Positions 20,192-31,522 of a stretch of 64,000 nucleotides of DNA are shown here, piece by piece (within the stretch, counting starts at the first letter, position 1; each line of letters opens with the position of its first letter). A model generated the notes under the pieces. The model was not told the DNA's origin. It made no database searches and saw only the letters and a list, made by a program, of their open reading frames with translations. The stretch comes from Mantamonas sphyraenae (Eukaryota; CRuMs; Mantamonadidae), in the NCBI GenBank assembly GCA_026936335.1, contig JAPMXV010000060.1:1-64000 (forward strand). The letters run 5' to 3'. The translations under genes were made by a program, and so were the position numbers.

Positions 20192-21091
20192 ATGAGCAAC
20201 CTCTTTGGATTCTCAAACTTGTTTGGCGGCGGCGGCGGTGGCGGCGGCTGGGCGAAGCCGCCTGAAAGCCACAAGGTGGTGGAGATTGAGGACGTGGATG
20301 AGTTCAAGGACGAGCTGAAGGACAACTCGCTGATCTTGATCGATTTTCACGCAGAGTGGTGTGGACCGTGCCAAATGATCAAGCCGGTGGTGCAAAACAT
20401 GAGCAATGAGTACACCAACGTGCGCTTCCTGGCCGTCGACGTGGACGAGCAACAAGAAATCGCCGCCCAGTTCCGCGTGCGCGCCATGCCCACGTTTGTC
20501 TTTATCAAGGACATGAAGCTGGTGGACATGATGAAAGGCGCCGACCCAGAGGGTCTCGAGTCGATGGTCGTCAAGAACGGCGGCGTCAAGGGTGGCAGCA
20601 AGTCGGACGGAAAATTCGGGGACACGTCCGGAGGTCACCGTCTCGGCAGCTCCAACGACGACAACGAAGAGGAACAGCTTCCGTTTGTGGACGAGCTCGT
20701 GGGCATGGGCTACAACAAGGCATACGCCATCAAGGCTGTCAAGGCCACAGGCGAGGAGTCCCTGCAAAAGGCCATCGACTGGACCCTCAGCAATCCCGAC
20801 ACGGGCGCAAGCACTCAGGACGAGAATCTGGACAAGGACACCAGTCTCTCGGGTGACGAGTGCATCATCAAGATTCGCTTGTCCTCAGGTGACGTTGTGA
20901 CGCCGCCCAAGCTCACATCAAACACAACCCTCGCTGAAGTGCGTGAATGGGTTGAGGCCAACACGAGCGAATCGGGCATCCGCCTGATGTCTACCTTTCC
21001 AAAGAAGAAGTACAGTGGCGACGACGAGCAGCTGACCCTCGAGCAGGCTGATTTGGCCCCCCGTGGTGAGCTTGTTGTCACAAAGGAATGA
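20192..21091 (+). CDS. Thioredoxin-UBA-UBX protein, likely Cdc48/p97 cofactor
   Basis: 299 residues from MSNLFGFSNLF, after a CA-rich leader; the frame extends upstream but lacks protein-like sequence. A Gly run precedes a canonical thioredoxin fold (residues 28-130) with active site WCGPC and cis-Pro motif AMPTFVF. A UBA domain follows (about 165-205: FVDELVGMGYNKAYAIKAV, then LQKAIDWTLSN). The C-terminal 85 residues match a UBX domain, including the p97-binding loop STFPKKKY and a typical end (LTLEQADLAPRGELVV). UBX-UBA proteins deliver ubiquitinated clients to Cdc48/p97. Known UBXN7-type proteins have a redox-dead UAS domain, whereas here the thioredoxin keeps both cysteines. Cytosolic location inferred; no signal peptide. 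Confidence 0.88.
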   Translation: MSNLFGFSNLFGGGGGGGGWAKPPESHKVVEIEDVDEFKDELKDNSLILIDFHAEWCGPCQMIKPVVQNMSNEYTNVRFLAVDVDEQQEIAAQFRVRAMPTFVFIKDMKLVDMMKGADPEGLESMVVKNGGVKGGSKSDGKFGDTSGGHRLGSSNDDNEEEQLPFVDELVGMGYNKAYAIKAVKATGEESLQKAIDWTLSNPDTGASTQDENLDKDTSLSGDECIIKIRLSSGDVVTPPKLTSNTTLAEVREWVEANTSESGIRLMSTFPKKKYSGDDEQLTLEQADLAPRGELVVTKE

Positions 21092-21175
21092 ACATATCAA
21101 TACGGAGTGCATCTGAGCAAATCTCGAAGCCAGACGCAAGAAAATACTGTAGCAATTCCACTTCCCTTCATTTGC

Positions 21176-23313
21176 TCAATCCTCCTCTTCGTCTAGCTCT
21201 TGCATCCGTGTGCCTGCCACTACATAGCGCAGCATTCGGCCAAACCAGCTCACTTCGCGCGGTGCCTCTTTCCACGTCTCCAGCACCTCCAGATCACGCA
21301 CAAACTGCAGACTCAGCGACCCATACCCGTCCTTGATGATTTTGGTCACTGCCTGTGGCGTGACTGCGCTAGCGCCGCCGTGACTTGCCTGCCATGTTTC
21401 CACAGCCTCGCCAAAGTGCCGCACAATCGTCAGCACATTCTCCACCTCCGCATGGCCTTCCTCGGCCACGTCGGCTGCGCTTTCACACACTCCAGCGTTG
21501 CGAATCAGCTCGTAGTACAGCTGGTCGTACATCGACACGTCCGCCAAGAAGGAGTCGCCAAACGTGATGAACACGTTGAACAATCGGAAAACTGCCGTCG
21601 CCAGTTGCTTTGCCCGTGGCTGTGTGTGTGTGTGAACGCGCGTGTGTCAGTGTCAGCGGCTGCTGCAGTGCTTCTTGCCCTTCTTCTCGCTCAGCGAACC
21701 TCTTTCTCGGCCAGATCGACAACGTGGCGCAGCACACGATACAGATTCGTCCACAGATAGTTCCACTTGATATTTTCCAGTCGGATGCCAGCCGACTTTT
21801 GGTGCAGCAGCATGCGGTGGATCAACCGAAGCGCGTCAATGTACAACCCTGCGTTCAGGTGCGCCTTGCAGTTGAACACTACAAACTCCATCAACACCTT
21901 CAGCATCAACTCCGCCATGCATCCGGTGTGTTCTTTGTTCTGTTCGTTGCGTTTCAGCCGCAGCTTCAGCGTAAGCAATTCCGGGTCATGCACGAGCTCT
22001 GGAGACTGTTCCATGATGACTCCAAAGATCACCAGGACCATGCGTGCGTATGTTTCACTGCGCTCATCCTTGATGTCCAAAAACAGGTTGCTGGCCAGTT
22101 GCAGTAGCCTAGGCAGCGGACCGTACATCGTGTCTGGTTGCTGTTTGGCGAGTGCAGTCAACGTCGCCGTGGATGTGGACGACGACGACGACGACGACGA
22201 TGACGATGACGAGGAGGATGACGATGACGTGGTAGGTTCCGATTTTTGGTTGCCCAGTTCGTCGATCTCAACCTCTGTGACCACATTGGCCAGGGAATCG
22301 TCGCCGTGCTCGTCCTCGTCCTCGCTGTTGGCTCCGGTGTCCACGGGAGCCTGCACCTCGAGCAGGAAGCCTACAAAGGAGTCGTTAAGGTGGATCATTT
22401 CGTACAAAGAGAGAAGCACGGCGCCCGTTCCTGCAGGACACACGCTCTCACCCGGTTGCCCGCTCTCGTCTTCCTCCGACGTTACAAAACTCTTGATGGA
22501 GCCCCACAGTTTGCTCCAGCCGTCTGCACCCTCTTCAGAGGGTTTGGGCAAGGCGTCGTCATACATGCTGGCCAAGGAGTGCAAGCACACAGCCTGAGTG
22601 TAGGCGATGCGCTCGAGGAGAGCTGCGCTTGTGAGGCGGCGAACGCGGCGGACGCACGGGTTCTGGGACTCGTACTTCTGGTAGTTGACGAGAAGGGAAA
22701 GGAGCAACAGCATGCTCTTTGCCATTTGCGGTGGGGAGGCGTGGAGGAGGTGTACGGGGGCGTCAGCGAAAAGGTGGAGTAGGGTGTCAAAGGTGTCGGT
22801 GAGAATGAGGTACTCGACGAGGGCGTTCTGGTTGACGTTGTCGCATGCAGACACAAGTGTGCTCAACAACCGCATGGCCGCCTGCTTGATGTCGGCGGGC
22901 ACGCGCTCGTGAGCGAGCAGCTGTTGCACATAGTCCAGTAGCGTGCGGAAAAAGGTGTCTGCGTGCTCAAAGCCGCATAGCAGGTCGAGCAGCTGGTACG
23001 TGGTGAATTGCTTGCTTGAACAGGCGTGGATGACGTCTGAGAGGATGATCAGCGCGTGCAGGACACGGTGACGGTTGTCGTCGAGTAGCGCGGCGCTGCA
23101 CTCTGCACACAGCTCGCGCAGACGCGGCGCCAGCGATAGTAGCTCGGTCTTTGTGCTGTGTCGGATGCATCGTTGCAGAAACGGCGAGTTGGGCTTGAGC
23201 AAGAGGGTCTCCTCCCATTTGTGCGCGGCCGGCTCCTCGTCTGGCGTGAGCAAGCTCTCAAAGATGTGCACAAACTTTGAGATCTGCGGCGGTTGGTTGG
23301 GTCGTACAAACAT
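21176..23313 (-). CDS. ARMH3: ARMH3-like armadillo-helical protein
   Basis: Exon 1 (21700-23313, MFVRPNQPPQ) and exon 2 (21176-21619) join over an 80-base intron, giving 685 residues, close to the animal protein (about 690). The C-terminal block LFNVFITFGDSF, then YDQLYYELIRN, is the clearest match to ARMH3 (C10orf76), and the N-terminal HKWEETLLLKPNSPFLQ also fits. In animals ARMH3 works at the Golgi with GBF1 and PI4KB. A run of about 18 Ser interrupts residues 355-375. The donor GTTCGC is weak, so the exact junction is uncertain by a few codons, although the frame restored on both sides (LATAVFRLFNVF) supports it. Its start is 97 bp from the divergent COMMD3 start. Confidence 0.8.
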
Positions 23314-23410
23314 GGTGGAAACGAGTACCTGCCACGAGCGCTAGAGTGACGCACTGGCTCACAGGAGGATGTGTTGGCAGCGGCGGCGCGCACAGTGAAA
23401 CCGCAGACGC

Positions 23411-24264
23411 AGATGGTGAGTGGATAGCATGGCAAGGCGTGTTCGCGCGGAAAGAGACGTGTTGAGTGTCGTTGGATGTGGTGGTGCGCGATTAACTAAC
23501 GCACGTGATGCGGGGGGGGGGTCGATAGCTGGTGCCCGACGAAATTGCGCAGGCTCTGGGGCCGTTTGCAAGCCAAGAGGTGTCACTGAGCGAGGAGCAG
23601 TGGCAGCACCTGGCTACAAGTGCGGTGACCTCCCTGGTCACGGGCCAGGTGGAGGAGGATGGTGAGTGTGTGGCGAGCAGGAAGCACGGGAGGGACGTGC
23701 GCTGACACAGCGGCTACGGCCCACCCAGACTCGTTGGAGAAGGACGTGATTGCGCAAGCCAAGCATGCGTTTGCAGCCCTGGCTGCATTGGCACTCGAAG
23801 CAGCAAAGGAAAACATGGATGCTGATGCGTTTGGACAGGTACGTGAGCGTGAGGGCAAACGAACGGTGTGCGTGGATGCGAGACACGGACTGACATGGAC
23901 GAGGTGCGCAATGCACGCGCCACAGAGTGTGTTGGTGGAGGAGCTGTCGCTGCCAGATGCGGCTGTGGCTGCGACTGTGCATGCGTACGGAGAGCAACGC
24001 GAGTCCATCCGGGACACGTTGTCGACGTCTGGCTTCAACTACCCGCACCTGACAAACGTGCAGTGGCGCCTGGACCTGCTTGTCAAATCGAACCGCATCG
24101 AACGCGTGAATGCTCCGACGTTCATGCTGCAACTGGACCTGGCTGGCGACGACGGCCAGACGCAAGAGCTGCAGTTTGCGTGCTCGGTCGACCAGATGCA
24201 AGATCTGCTCAACCAGCTCAAGGACGCCACAACCCAAGTGGAGCGCGTGCTCGGGTCGTCGTAA
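23411..24264 (+). CDS. COMMD3: COMMD3, COMM-domain (Commander complex) protein
   Basis: Four exons (23411-23413, 23529-23661, 23729-23838, 23926-24264) with consistent phases give 194 residues, the length usual for COMMD3. The first coding exon would be the ATG alone (ATG/GTGAGT), so it is the least certain part. The middle reads LVPDEIAQALGPF, then SLEKDVIAQAKHAF. The C-terminal COMM domain starts at LTNVQWRLDLLVKSNRI and ends FACSVDQMQDLLNQLKDA, which is closer to COMMD3 than to other COMMD proteins. COMMD proteins form the Commander endosomal recycling complex. The last third lies within the right arm of the inverted repeat, and a truncated copy lies at 19723-19875. Confidence 0.87.
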
Positions 24265-24429
24265 CGAGCGATGTGGGAGGCATCTGGCGAAAGGAGGGAT
24301 GCGAAGGAGACACATGTGGGGTGGAACGGGAATACACGTAGGTCGCAAGACAGGTTGCACAGATGCTGAGAGCAAGGTTGCAAAGCGTGATTGCAGCTCG
24401 GTACAGACAGAAACCTGTAGTTAGTCTCT

Positions 24430-24502
24430 TCTTCCGTGGCGCAATTGGCAGCGCGTCAGACTGTTAATCTGTAGGTTGGCGGTTCGAGCCCGCCCGGGAG
24501 AG
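24430..24502 (+). tRNA. tRNA-Asn (anticodon GUU), second copy
   Basis: Same 73-nt cloverleaf as the left-arm gene, with anticodon loop CTGTTAA, T loop TTCGAGC, acceptor TCTTCCG/CGGGAGA and discriminator G. A T-run lies shortly downstream (near 24512-24519), suitable as a Pol III terminator. Confidence 0.95.
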
Positions 24503-24918
24503 ATTTGGTTTCTTTTTTTGTGTGGTCTGTTCTTTTTCGCTCTGGTTCTGGCCATGTGCTTGCCTCTGGAGAGTGCCGTGCAGGTGATGATGTGATGATA
24601 CCTCCCCCCCCCCCCCCGTCCCGTCCCTTTGTGTGTGTGTGTGTGGACTGTGCATGCATTGGCTGCTGCCTCAATCTCGCGGCCGCTCCCACTCTCTCCG
24701 TGGCCTGGATCTCCATGTCGCCCAGCAGGCAGACATGCACAGGACCAAACACCACGCAGCACGCCATGTCTGACCCCCGCCCGGTCATCCTGCGCCATCC
24801 TGCGCCATCCGGCCCCACGCACACCGGGGTTACAGAACCTGTCGGTCGCAACACCGGCATGGCATGGCTGTGCGGTGCAACTGTGTACAGCGAAACAGCC
24901 TCAGTAGTCTCGATTCCC
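24503..24918. other. Spacer between the two tRNA genes, right arm
   Basis: Mirror of 19073-19484, with a GT run near 24631-24645 and a C-run of 14 near 24604-24617 where the left arm has 8. No gene seen. Confidence 0.6.
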
Positions 24919-25005
24919 CCGGGCATAGCTCAGTTGGTAGAGCGGTCGACTGTAGAAGTACTAGCATTAATCGATTGGTCCCTGGTTCAAATCCGGGTGC
25001 CCGGA
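24919..25005 (+). tRNA. tRNA-Tyr (anticodon GUA) with 14-base intron, second copy
   Basis: Identical in structure to the left-arm gene: acceptor CCGGGCA/TGCCCGG, loop CTGTAG-A split by the 14-base intron, T stem CCTGG/CCGGG, discriminator A. A T-run lies shortly downstream. Confidence 0.95.
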
Positions 25006-25269
25006 ATCGCTTCTTTTTGCCCTTTCCTTTTTTTGGCGATCCCAGCCTCTCTTCACCCTCCCTCCCATCGTCCTCCAACCCTCCACCTCCCTTTCCCTCC
25101 CTCCATCCCCCCTCCGACTCCGCTCCCGCTCTCTCCCGTTCCGTCCCACTCTCTGTGTCCTCTTTCCCTCCCCACTCCCACTCCCACTCTGTTCCCTCAC
25201 CCAGGACACTCCCAAACCCCATTCAATATGTGCTTCATTCACTCTGTACCTTGATGTGCCCAAGTGGCC

Positions 25270-25287
25270 TCACTCCTCCTCCACAGC
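25270..25287 (-). pseudogene. Remnant of the KXD1 3' end
   Basis: On the reverse strand, GCTGTGGAGGAGGAGTGA corresponds to the last five codons and stop of KXD1 (Ala-Val-Glu-Glu-Glu), with one synonymous GTA/GTG difference. It marks the outer end of the right repeat arm. Between 25006 and 25329 there is otherwise only repeat-arm sequence and the leader of the next gene. Confidence 0.75.
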
Positions 25288-25329
25288 ATCCGCTGCATCT
25301 CCCTGCGCCGATGGCCAACCCAACCAAAA

Positions 25330-28300
25330 ATGAGCAGCAGCAGCAGCACAAGCAGCCCCAAGGACGGAAAGGAACCCGAGGCAGACGCCTCTGCCGTCGA
25401 GGAGGAAAAAGTCAAGCCGGAGCTGGTGCACATCAGCGAGGCCTTCCTCCCAGACGTTGACGAGCACAATGCCAAGATCCTCGCCTTGGCTCAAAAACAC
25501 TCGCTCCCTACATATGCCACCTACGGTATGTTGCCCGTTCCCTCATTCCCCTCCCCGCGCCCTCCACGCATCCTCCCCGTCCACCACCCCACTGCCTTTG
25601 CCTCACGTCCCCCCGTCCCATGGCCCACCCGTCTTCACCAAATCGGCTCCCCCAAACCGAAGAGGGCCGTCGCCTTTCCCCTTGTCTGCCCCCCCCACCC
25701 ACATGCCACTTTCCACCCTCCAGCCCCACCCCTCGTCTGTCCCACCATCCTCTCCAGCCCTTGTCTCTGCCTAGCCCGCACCCACCTGCCCGTCCTCGTT
25801 TCCATGCGTCGCTTCTTCCCTGTCCACCCGTCCTTGATTCTAAAGAGGGCTTTGCTTCCTAATGCTCACTCCCGTGACGCGTTCCCCCGCTCCCGACCCG
25901 CACGCACCCTCCTGCAGACGGACGCCTCTACCTTGGCAAGCTCGTTAGCTCCTCTGCCGACGATCCCAAGAAGGACAAGGCCTCCTCCAGCAAAGGCGCC
26001 GCCAGCAGCACTGCAAGCGCCAAAAAGAAATCCTCATCCAACGCAAACCACCCACAGCTGCCTGCATACCCGCTCTACCTTGGCCCCGACGGCAACATCT
26101 ACGACCGCATGTACAACCCGGTCTCCATCAGCGAGTTTCCTGTCCAGGACGACCTCCCCGATGTCCCTGAGCAGGATCTCCTGTACAACGTAGTCGCACG
26201 CCACCTCTACAACCTCAACCACTTCACCTTTTCCCACCAAGCAGACCTCTTTGCCTCCTTTCCCGACGTCGGCCACTTTAAAGACTACCCCGACTTTGAG
26301 CAGGCCCTTTTTGCTTGGAAGGCAGACGTCGAAAAGGCCCTCGGCTACGTCCGCCTCCCGGCCCTTATGGGCCGCACCCTCGGCCGCCCCTCTGTCCACG
26401 TGCCCCAACTCGCTGCAGACGACTCCGCAGACGCTGACCAGGGCATTGACGACTTTAAGCTCGAGACAAGCACAGAACTCGACGACGACGAAGACCATCC
26501 CGACGCCGCCACACCCGCCGCCACCGCAAAGAAGCAGGAGCCCATCTACAAAGACCTCGACCACGACCCCTGGGACTCCCAGCTCATCCCTCCCGAACCC
26601 ATCCCCGACCACTACCTCTCCTTTGAGGAGTACGAAGAGGCCATCAACAATTGGGCCCGCCGCTGCGAAGACTCCCTCCAGGTCATCCCCCCGCATGCCA
26701 CCCAGCTCGAGACCCTCCTCGGCCTTGTGCCTCATGTCTTCAAGGACGCCTTTGGGGCAGACGATGACGACAAGAAGGAAGCCGAAATCACAGCCCGTTC
26801 AGGCGGCGCACTCACCGTCCATTACCTCGTCGCGAAGCTCAAGGCCCAGCACCACAACCACCCACGCCGCCCGCTCTCCGACCTCCTCCTCCTCCCTACC
26901 GCCTCGGAGCCCGACCCTCTTGAAGAACGCTCCTGGGCTCGCGACCACAAGTGGAAAGGCCTCAAGGGCGCCACAAAGCTTGCCATCCGCGATGTCTTTC
27001 AGGACTGGATTGTCAAGGAGCAAGACCGCAAACCTCTTCTCCCCATCATTCACGGCCGCTTTGTCGACCGCGGTTCATCCTCCGAAATGTCCATGACCCG
27101 GTCCAGCACCATCAGCATGAAGAACCAAGGTGAGCTCGGCACCTCCCTTCCCACCACCACGGACCCTCCCCGCTTCCGCCCACCAACCCACCTCTACCCC
27201 AGTCCCCCCCCTCCCCTCCCCGCCTTCCCCGCCCCACTAACCCACCTCTACCCCACCTCTACCCCCCCCCTCTCCCCCCCGCCCCACAGCAAAACCAATG
27301 ACTCCCCTCCGACGCTTGGACCTCACCCCAGGCCAAATCCTCACCTGCCAGGACGCCCCAGCAACCGTCGACGGAAAGGAGGTCGAGTTTGACATTCCCC
27401 AGTGCCAGCTCGACGAGAAAATCGACCTCAAACGCCTCGCCCAACAAAGCCGCTCCTACGGCCCCTACGCACGCACCCTTGCCCAGCAGTGGACCGAACT
27501 CGAGGCTCGCTCCAGGTACGACCACCTCAACGCCTGGTTTCACCCAAACATCCCCATCTCCGTCCACGCCGCCTACCACGAACAAGTCCTCGCCCTCATT
27601 GCCGCCGCTCAGGGCAGCCCGTCCCTCGAAACCGTCGAACACGTCCTGGCCGTGCCCGTCATGGTCGACAACTTCAGGGCCCTCCTCTCCAGCCCGGCCA
27701 GTGTAAACACAGACGACGAGAGCGACACCGTCATGCAGGTCCTCCTCTCCGCCATCACAGGCGACAACTTTGCAGACGCCCTCCTCCTCTTTGAGTCCCA
27801 CACAGACCCGCTCTTCACCGCAAAGATGGCCGTCTTTGTCACAGAGATCATGCAGACCTGCAAAGCCAAACACCTCCTCGAGACTCTCCGCGACAACAAC
27901 GAGATCCGCTCCCTCTACTGGATCGCACGCGCCATGCACTTCCACCGCGCCGCACACCTCGACATCATGCCCATTGTCGACGACGCCTGGGATCTCGTCA
28001 TCCACATCGCCCTTCGCCACGTCGACTCGGACCTCGTCCGCCAGTTCCTCGAAACCCTCTTTGTTCACTACTACCTTTCCGTCATCAACGATGCCATCAT
28101 GCAAGAGACCTACCTCTACGTCGCCATCAACTACTTTGTCGCCGAAACCATGACCCAGTGCGCAAACGCCATGGGCAACCTTCTCACAGACAACTCCACC
28201 CTCCTTGCACACGTCCTCGACGCCATCAACCACCGCTCATCCACCATCTCCTCCCTCCTCCTCTTTGCCACCGCCCAGCTCGTGCGCAACCCAAGCTCCG

Positions 28301-29745
28301 CCGTCCAGGATGTCCTCCTCAACCCAGACACAGACCTCGTCGCACATCTCCGCCTCATGGCCTCCTCCCGCTTCACACATGTCGCCTTTGCCGCACGCCG
28401 CCTCTTTTCTATTCTCCGCACAAACATCGACACCTGGGACATCCTCTGCCGCGTCTATGCCGAGCAGGGCCTCCTCGTCAACGACGTCATGAGCGAACCC
28501 GGCTCCGGCGGACGCCTCGACACACCCGCGCCCCTCATGTCCCAGCTCCTCGTCCAATGGGTTCGCGACACCCTCATCGAAACCTCCTCCGAGGGCGTCG
28601 ACCACTCCAGCTACGTCCTCCAGTGCGACCTCTTCCACGACGCCGTTGCTGCCCTCCTTGCCGCAAAGAACAAGGTCACCCACGGCGCCATCGGCCTTGC
28701 TTCTCTCCTCGAGGCCACCGCAAAGCACATGTACCGCCTCGCGCGCATCCAGGGAAAGGACCCAGAGTCCATGAAGAAGCGCGACAAACAGGGCGAACGC
28801 ATGCTCGCTGGCGAGCAGATGATCCTCATCATCGACTACAACGACATCAAAAACCTCCTCACCATCATCAAAAACATGCCCACAGCCGGCTACGACATCA
28901 AGCGCTCCTGCCTCGCCGCTCTCCGCCACCTACTCAAGGTCAACGACGTCTTTGCCCTCGTCAGCAGGGAAAACGACTTTTACACCCAAATCTCCACCTT
29001 TTGCCGCGACGGTCGCACCATGCAATCCATGCCCTTCAACCGCGAAGCCTGGCGCCTGTTTTTCCAGGCCGTCCGCTACCACTCGGGCACCCTCGACTAC
29101 TTGCAAAAGAGCTCCCACCTCGCCCCGTTCCTCGACACCATTGGCGGCGCCTCGGGTCCCTTTGGCACCATGAACGGTCTCCACTACCTCTCCAAGCTCC
29201 TCCAGCTGCCCGACAACGAAAAGCGCCGCATGGCCCAGGGTCACGAGGCTGTACGTGACCTCCAGGGCATGGACAACGACGTCAAGCTCCTTGTCAACTT
29301 TCTCGTCGGCAACTCCCAGTTCATCAAGATCCACATGATCTACAAGCGCTACTTCCCGGCCATTTCCCGCGGCACACGCCCAGACTACCCGGGCTTCCAC
29401 AAGGTTGCCGCCGTCTACAACACCATCAACGAGTCCCCCGGCTGCAACAAGCTCCTCCGCGACGCCTCCAAGAACGGCGAGTACAAGGCCGGCCTCCAGC
29501 ACATTGGCGGCATGTACGCAGGCTCAGACGACTCTGGCAGCAGTAGCGGCTCCTCCTCCAGCAGCGGCTCCTCCTCCAGCGGCATCAGTGTCGGCGGCGG
29601 CTCCAGCCTCAGCCACCAAGAAAGCAGCTCCAGCCTTGCAGGCGGCAGCGGCGGCAGTGGCGTCGGCGGCAGCAGCAGCGGCAGCAGCGGCAAGACCAAA
29701 AAGAGCGGCCGCTTTGGCCTCGGCAAGATCTTTGGCAAGGGCTAA
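25330..29745 (+). CDS. Large helical-repeat protein A, family not recognised
   Basis: Three exons (25330-25525, 25918-27129, 27290-29745) give 1287 residues from MSSSSSTSSPKDGK. The phases match and both junctions align with the paralog at 31523-36346. Conserved blocks in order: KPELVHIS and DVDEHNA; YLGPDGNIYDRMY; FASFPDVGHFKDY with FAWKADVEKALGY; DPWDSQLIPPEPIPDHY with FEEYEEAINNW and IPPHATQLETLLGLVPH; TPLRRLDLT. A long all-helical region (about 500-1200) looks armadillo/HEAT-like and ends FYTQISTFCRDGR, NREAWRLFFQAVRYH and TMNGLHYLSKLL. The tail is a Ser/Gly linker then KKSGRFGLGKIFGKG, a basic amphipathic end. No signal peptide or TM segment. The N-terminal FxxY-x(n)-W element appears twice, so it may be a repeated fold. 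Likely a cytoplasmic scaffold, by inference only. Confidence 0.82.
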
Positions 29746-29843
29746 AGAAGGACAGTATCACAATGCAGCCATCCCATCCCCACCAATCCCCCCCATTCCC
29801 CTCCCCCATCCACCCCCCGCCTCGGCATCCACCCAAACTCCGC

Positions 29844-31363
29844 ATGGACCCGGCCATCGCCCAAATCCTCAACTTTGCAGAGGTGGGCATCCTTGCCGCT
29901 GTTGGCGTGGCTGTGGCTGTCATAGCTGCCATCTCCACACGCTACACACATCTCGAGTTTGCCCGGTTGACCCGGCCACGAAATCAGCTCGCCGGTCTCC
30001 TGTTCTTCTGGCTCGTACGTCGTCGTCGTGGCTTGCTGTCCCTACCCTCGCTCACATCCGCCCCCACCCCCTCCCTCCCTCCTTCTCCACCAGCTCACCG
30101 TGCTCCTCGCAAGCCCCAGCCTCTTCAACACACGCGCCGGCGCCCTTGTCCCTGTCGACTCATCGCTAGCACAAATCCTTTGCTCCGCGGGCGTCCTTCT
30201 CAGCACTGGCTGGCTGGAACCCATGGTCCTCCTGTACATTCTCTTTACCTATCGATGCTCCCCGCGCTTCCGACACGGGTAAGTCCTCCACTGCTTCCCG
30301 TGCCCATGTCCCGCGCCCGTTTCGCAACCGTCTGCCGTGTGCGCTTCACATGTGTCCTCCAACACCCCCCAAAAACCCACCCCACCGTTTCCCGCACACA
30401 GCCCCGAGACAAATCAGGCCGCATACGTCACCCGTGCAAGTGTCTTGTGGTGCCTTGTGCCCTTCATTTGCCAGCTCATCCTCACTGCCCTCGACCTTGG
30501 CTTCTCCTTCTTCGGTTCGGGTGTCGACTCGGTGTTCTACACCGTTTACGACTCCTCCACGGGCCAGTGCATCTACCCGGCCCTCGTCTCTGGCGTCTCT
30601 CTTGTCTTTACCATCATTGCGCTCATTGTTTTCAGTAAGTTTCCTCCCCTTGGCTCGCTCCCCGCCCCCTGGCAGTCCGTTGACGGCCAGCGCGCCCGAA
30701 TCCCGGAGCACGACTTGCCACTCTAGAACCCCCACCCGCCACATTCCTTCTCCCTGCCCCACAGCGTCCCTGCCTTCCCAACCTCTTCTCACCATGTTGG
30801 CCTCCCCTCCCCACACTCCGCCTCCACCCCATTCTTCTCCCGCAGACCTTGTGGCTCGATCCTTGTATCGCGGTGTTCTCAATCGCGCCCTTCTTGCCAA
30901 ACTCAGGCGGCCCCAGGGCTGGGTCAACGCCCTCTTCCTCCTCAATGTGCTCATCCGAGCACCCATGGCCACCCCAGGTGTCCCCTCCCAAACAGCCACC
31001 TATGTCTACCACATCTACTTTGTCTTTCTCGCCTTCCTCACCATCGTCATTCTTAAGCTCCTCGTCGTCGATCCCATGCAGGCAGTTTCTCGCACCACCC
31101 TCCTTCGCCTTGATCACAAGTACGTCGCCAACCAGGACGACGACGACGACGACGTTCTCTCCGAAAACGAACACGACGAAGAACTCGGCCAGCTCGAGCT
31201 CCACCACGACGACGACGACGACGACCTCTTTACCAATCAGTTGGCCGCCCTTGCCGCTGCCCAGCAACGTCAATTCCAAGGTGCGGCCACCGCCGCCGCC
31301 GCCGCCGAAGCAGACGACGAGCCACGACCGCGTGACTCAGCGCAAGATCCGTCTCGCGTGTGA
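29844..31363 (+). CDS. Seven-pass membrane protein
   Basis: Four exons (29844-30014, 30094-30278, 30402-30634, 30846-31363) with matching phases and GTACGT/GTAAGT donors give 368 residues from MDPAIAQILNF. About seven hydrophobic segments are seen: GILAAVGVAVAVIAAI, LAGLLFFWLLTVLLAS, ILCSAGVLLSTG with LEPMVLLYILF, LWCLVPFICQLILTAL, YPALVSGVSLVFTIIALIVF, WVNALFLLNVLI and YFVFLAFLTIVILKLLVV. The C-terminal tail is acidic (two Asp runs) then Ala/Gln-rich. The layout recalls THH1/TOM1/TOM3-type or GPCR-like proteins, but I see no diagnostic motif. It sits between the two large helical paralogs, 98 bp after the first and convergent with the second. An alternative gene break in the third intron is possible but less likely. 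Confidence 0.75.
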
Positions 31364-31522
31364 ACCTCCACACCAATGAACAAACCCCGTGACACCACCC
31401 ATTTCCTTTCTGGTCCACACGGTCCATCACCACCACCACCACCCATCCCAAAAAAATGCACGACTGCTTTTGCGAATCAACCTTGTCCTCCATTCTCCTC
31501 TCTCCCTCCCCCTCCACTGCAT

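Larger units (their letters stand above)
24112..25287. repeat. Right arm of 1.18-kb inverted repeat
   Basis: Reverse complement of 18701-19875. It begins inside the last exon of COMMD3, carries tRNA-Asn and tRNA-Tyr, and ends in a remnant of the KXD1 3' end. The two arms enclose about 4.2 kb. Confidence 0.95.

Noticed and set aside
18701-25287. A transposable element bounded by 1.18-kb terminal inverted repeats
   Set aside because: The enclosed genes are ordinary cellular genes, the arms contain tRNA genes and gene stubs, there is no transposase, and I see no target-site duplication at the outer ends.
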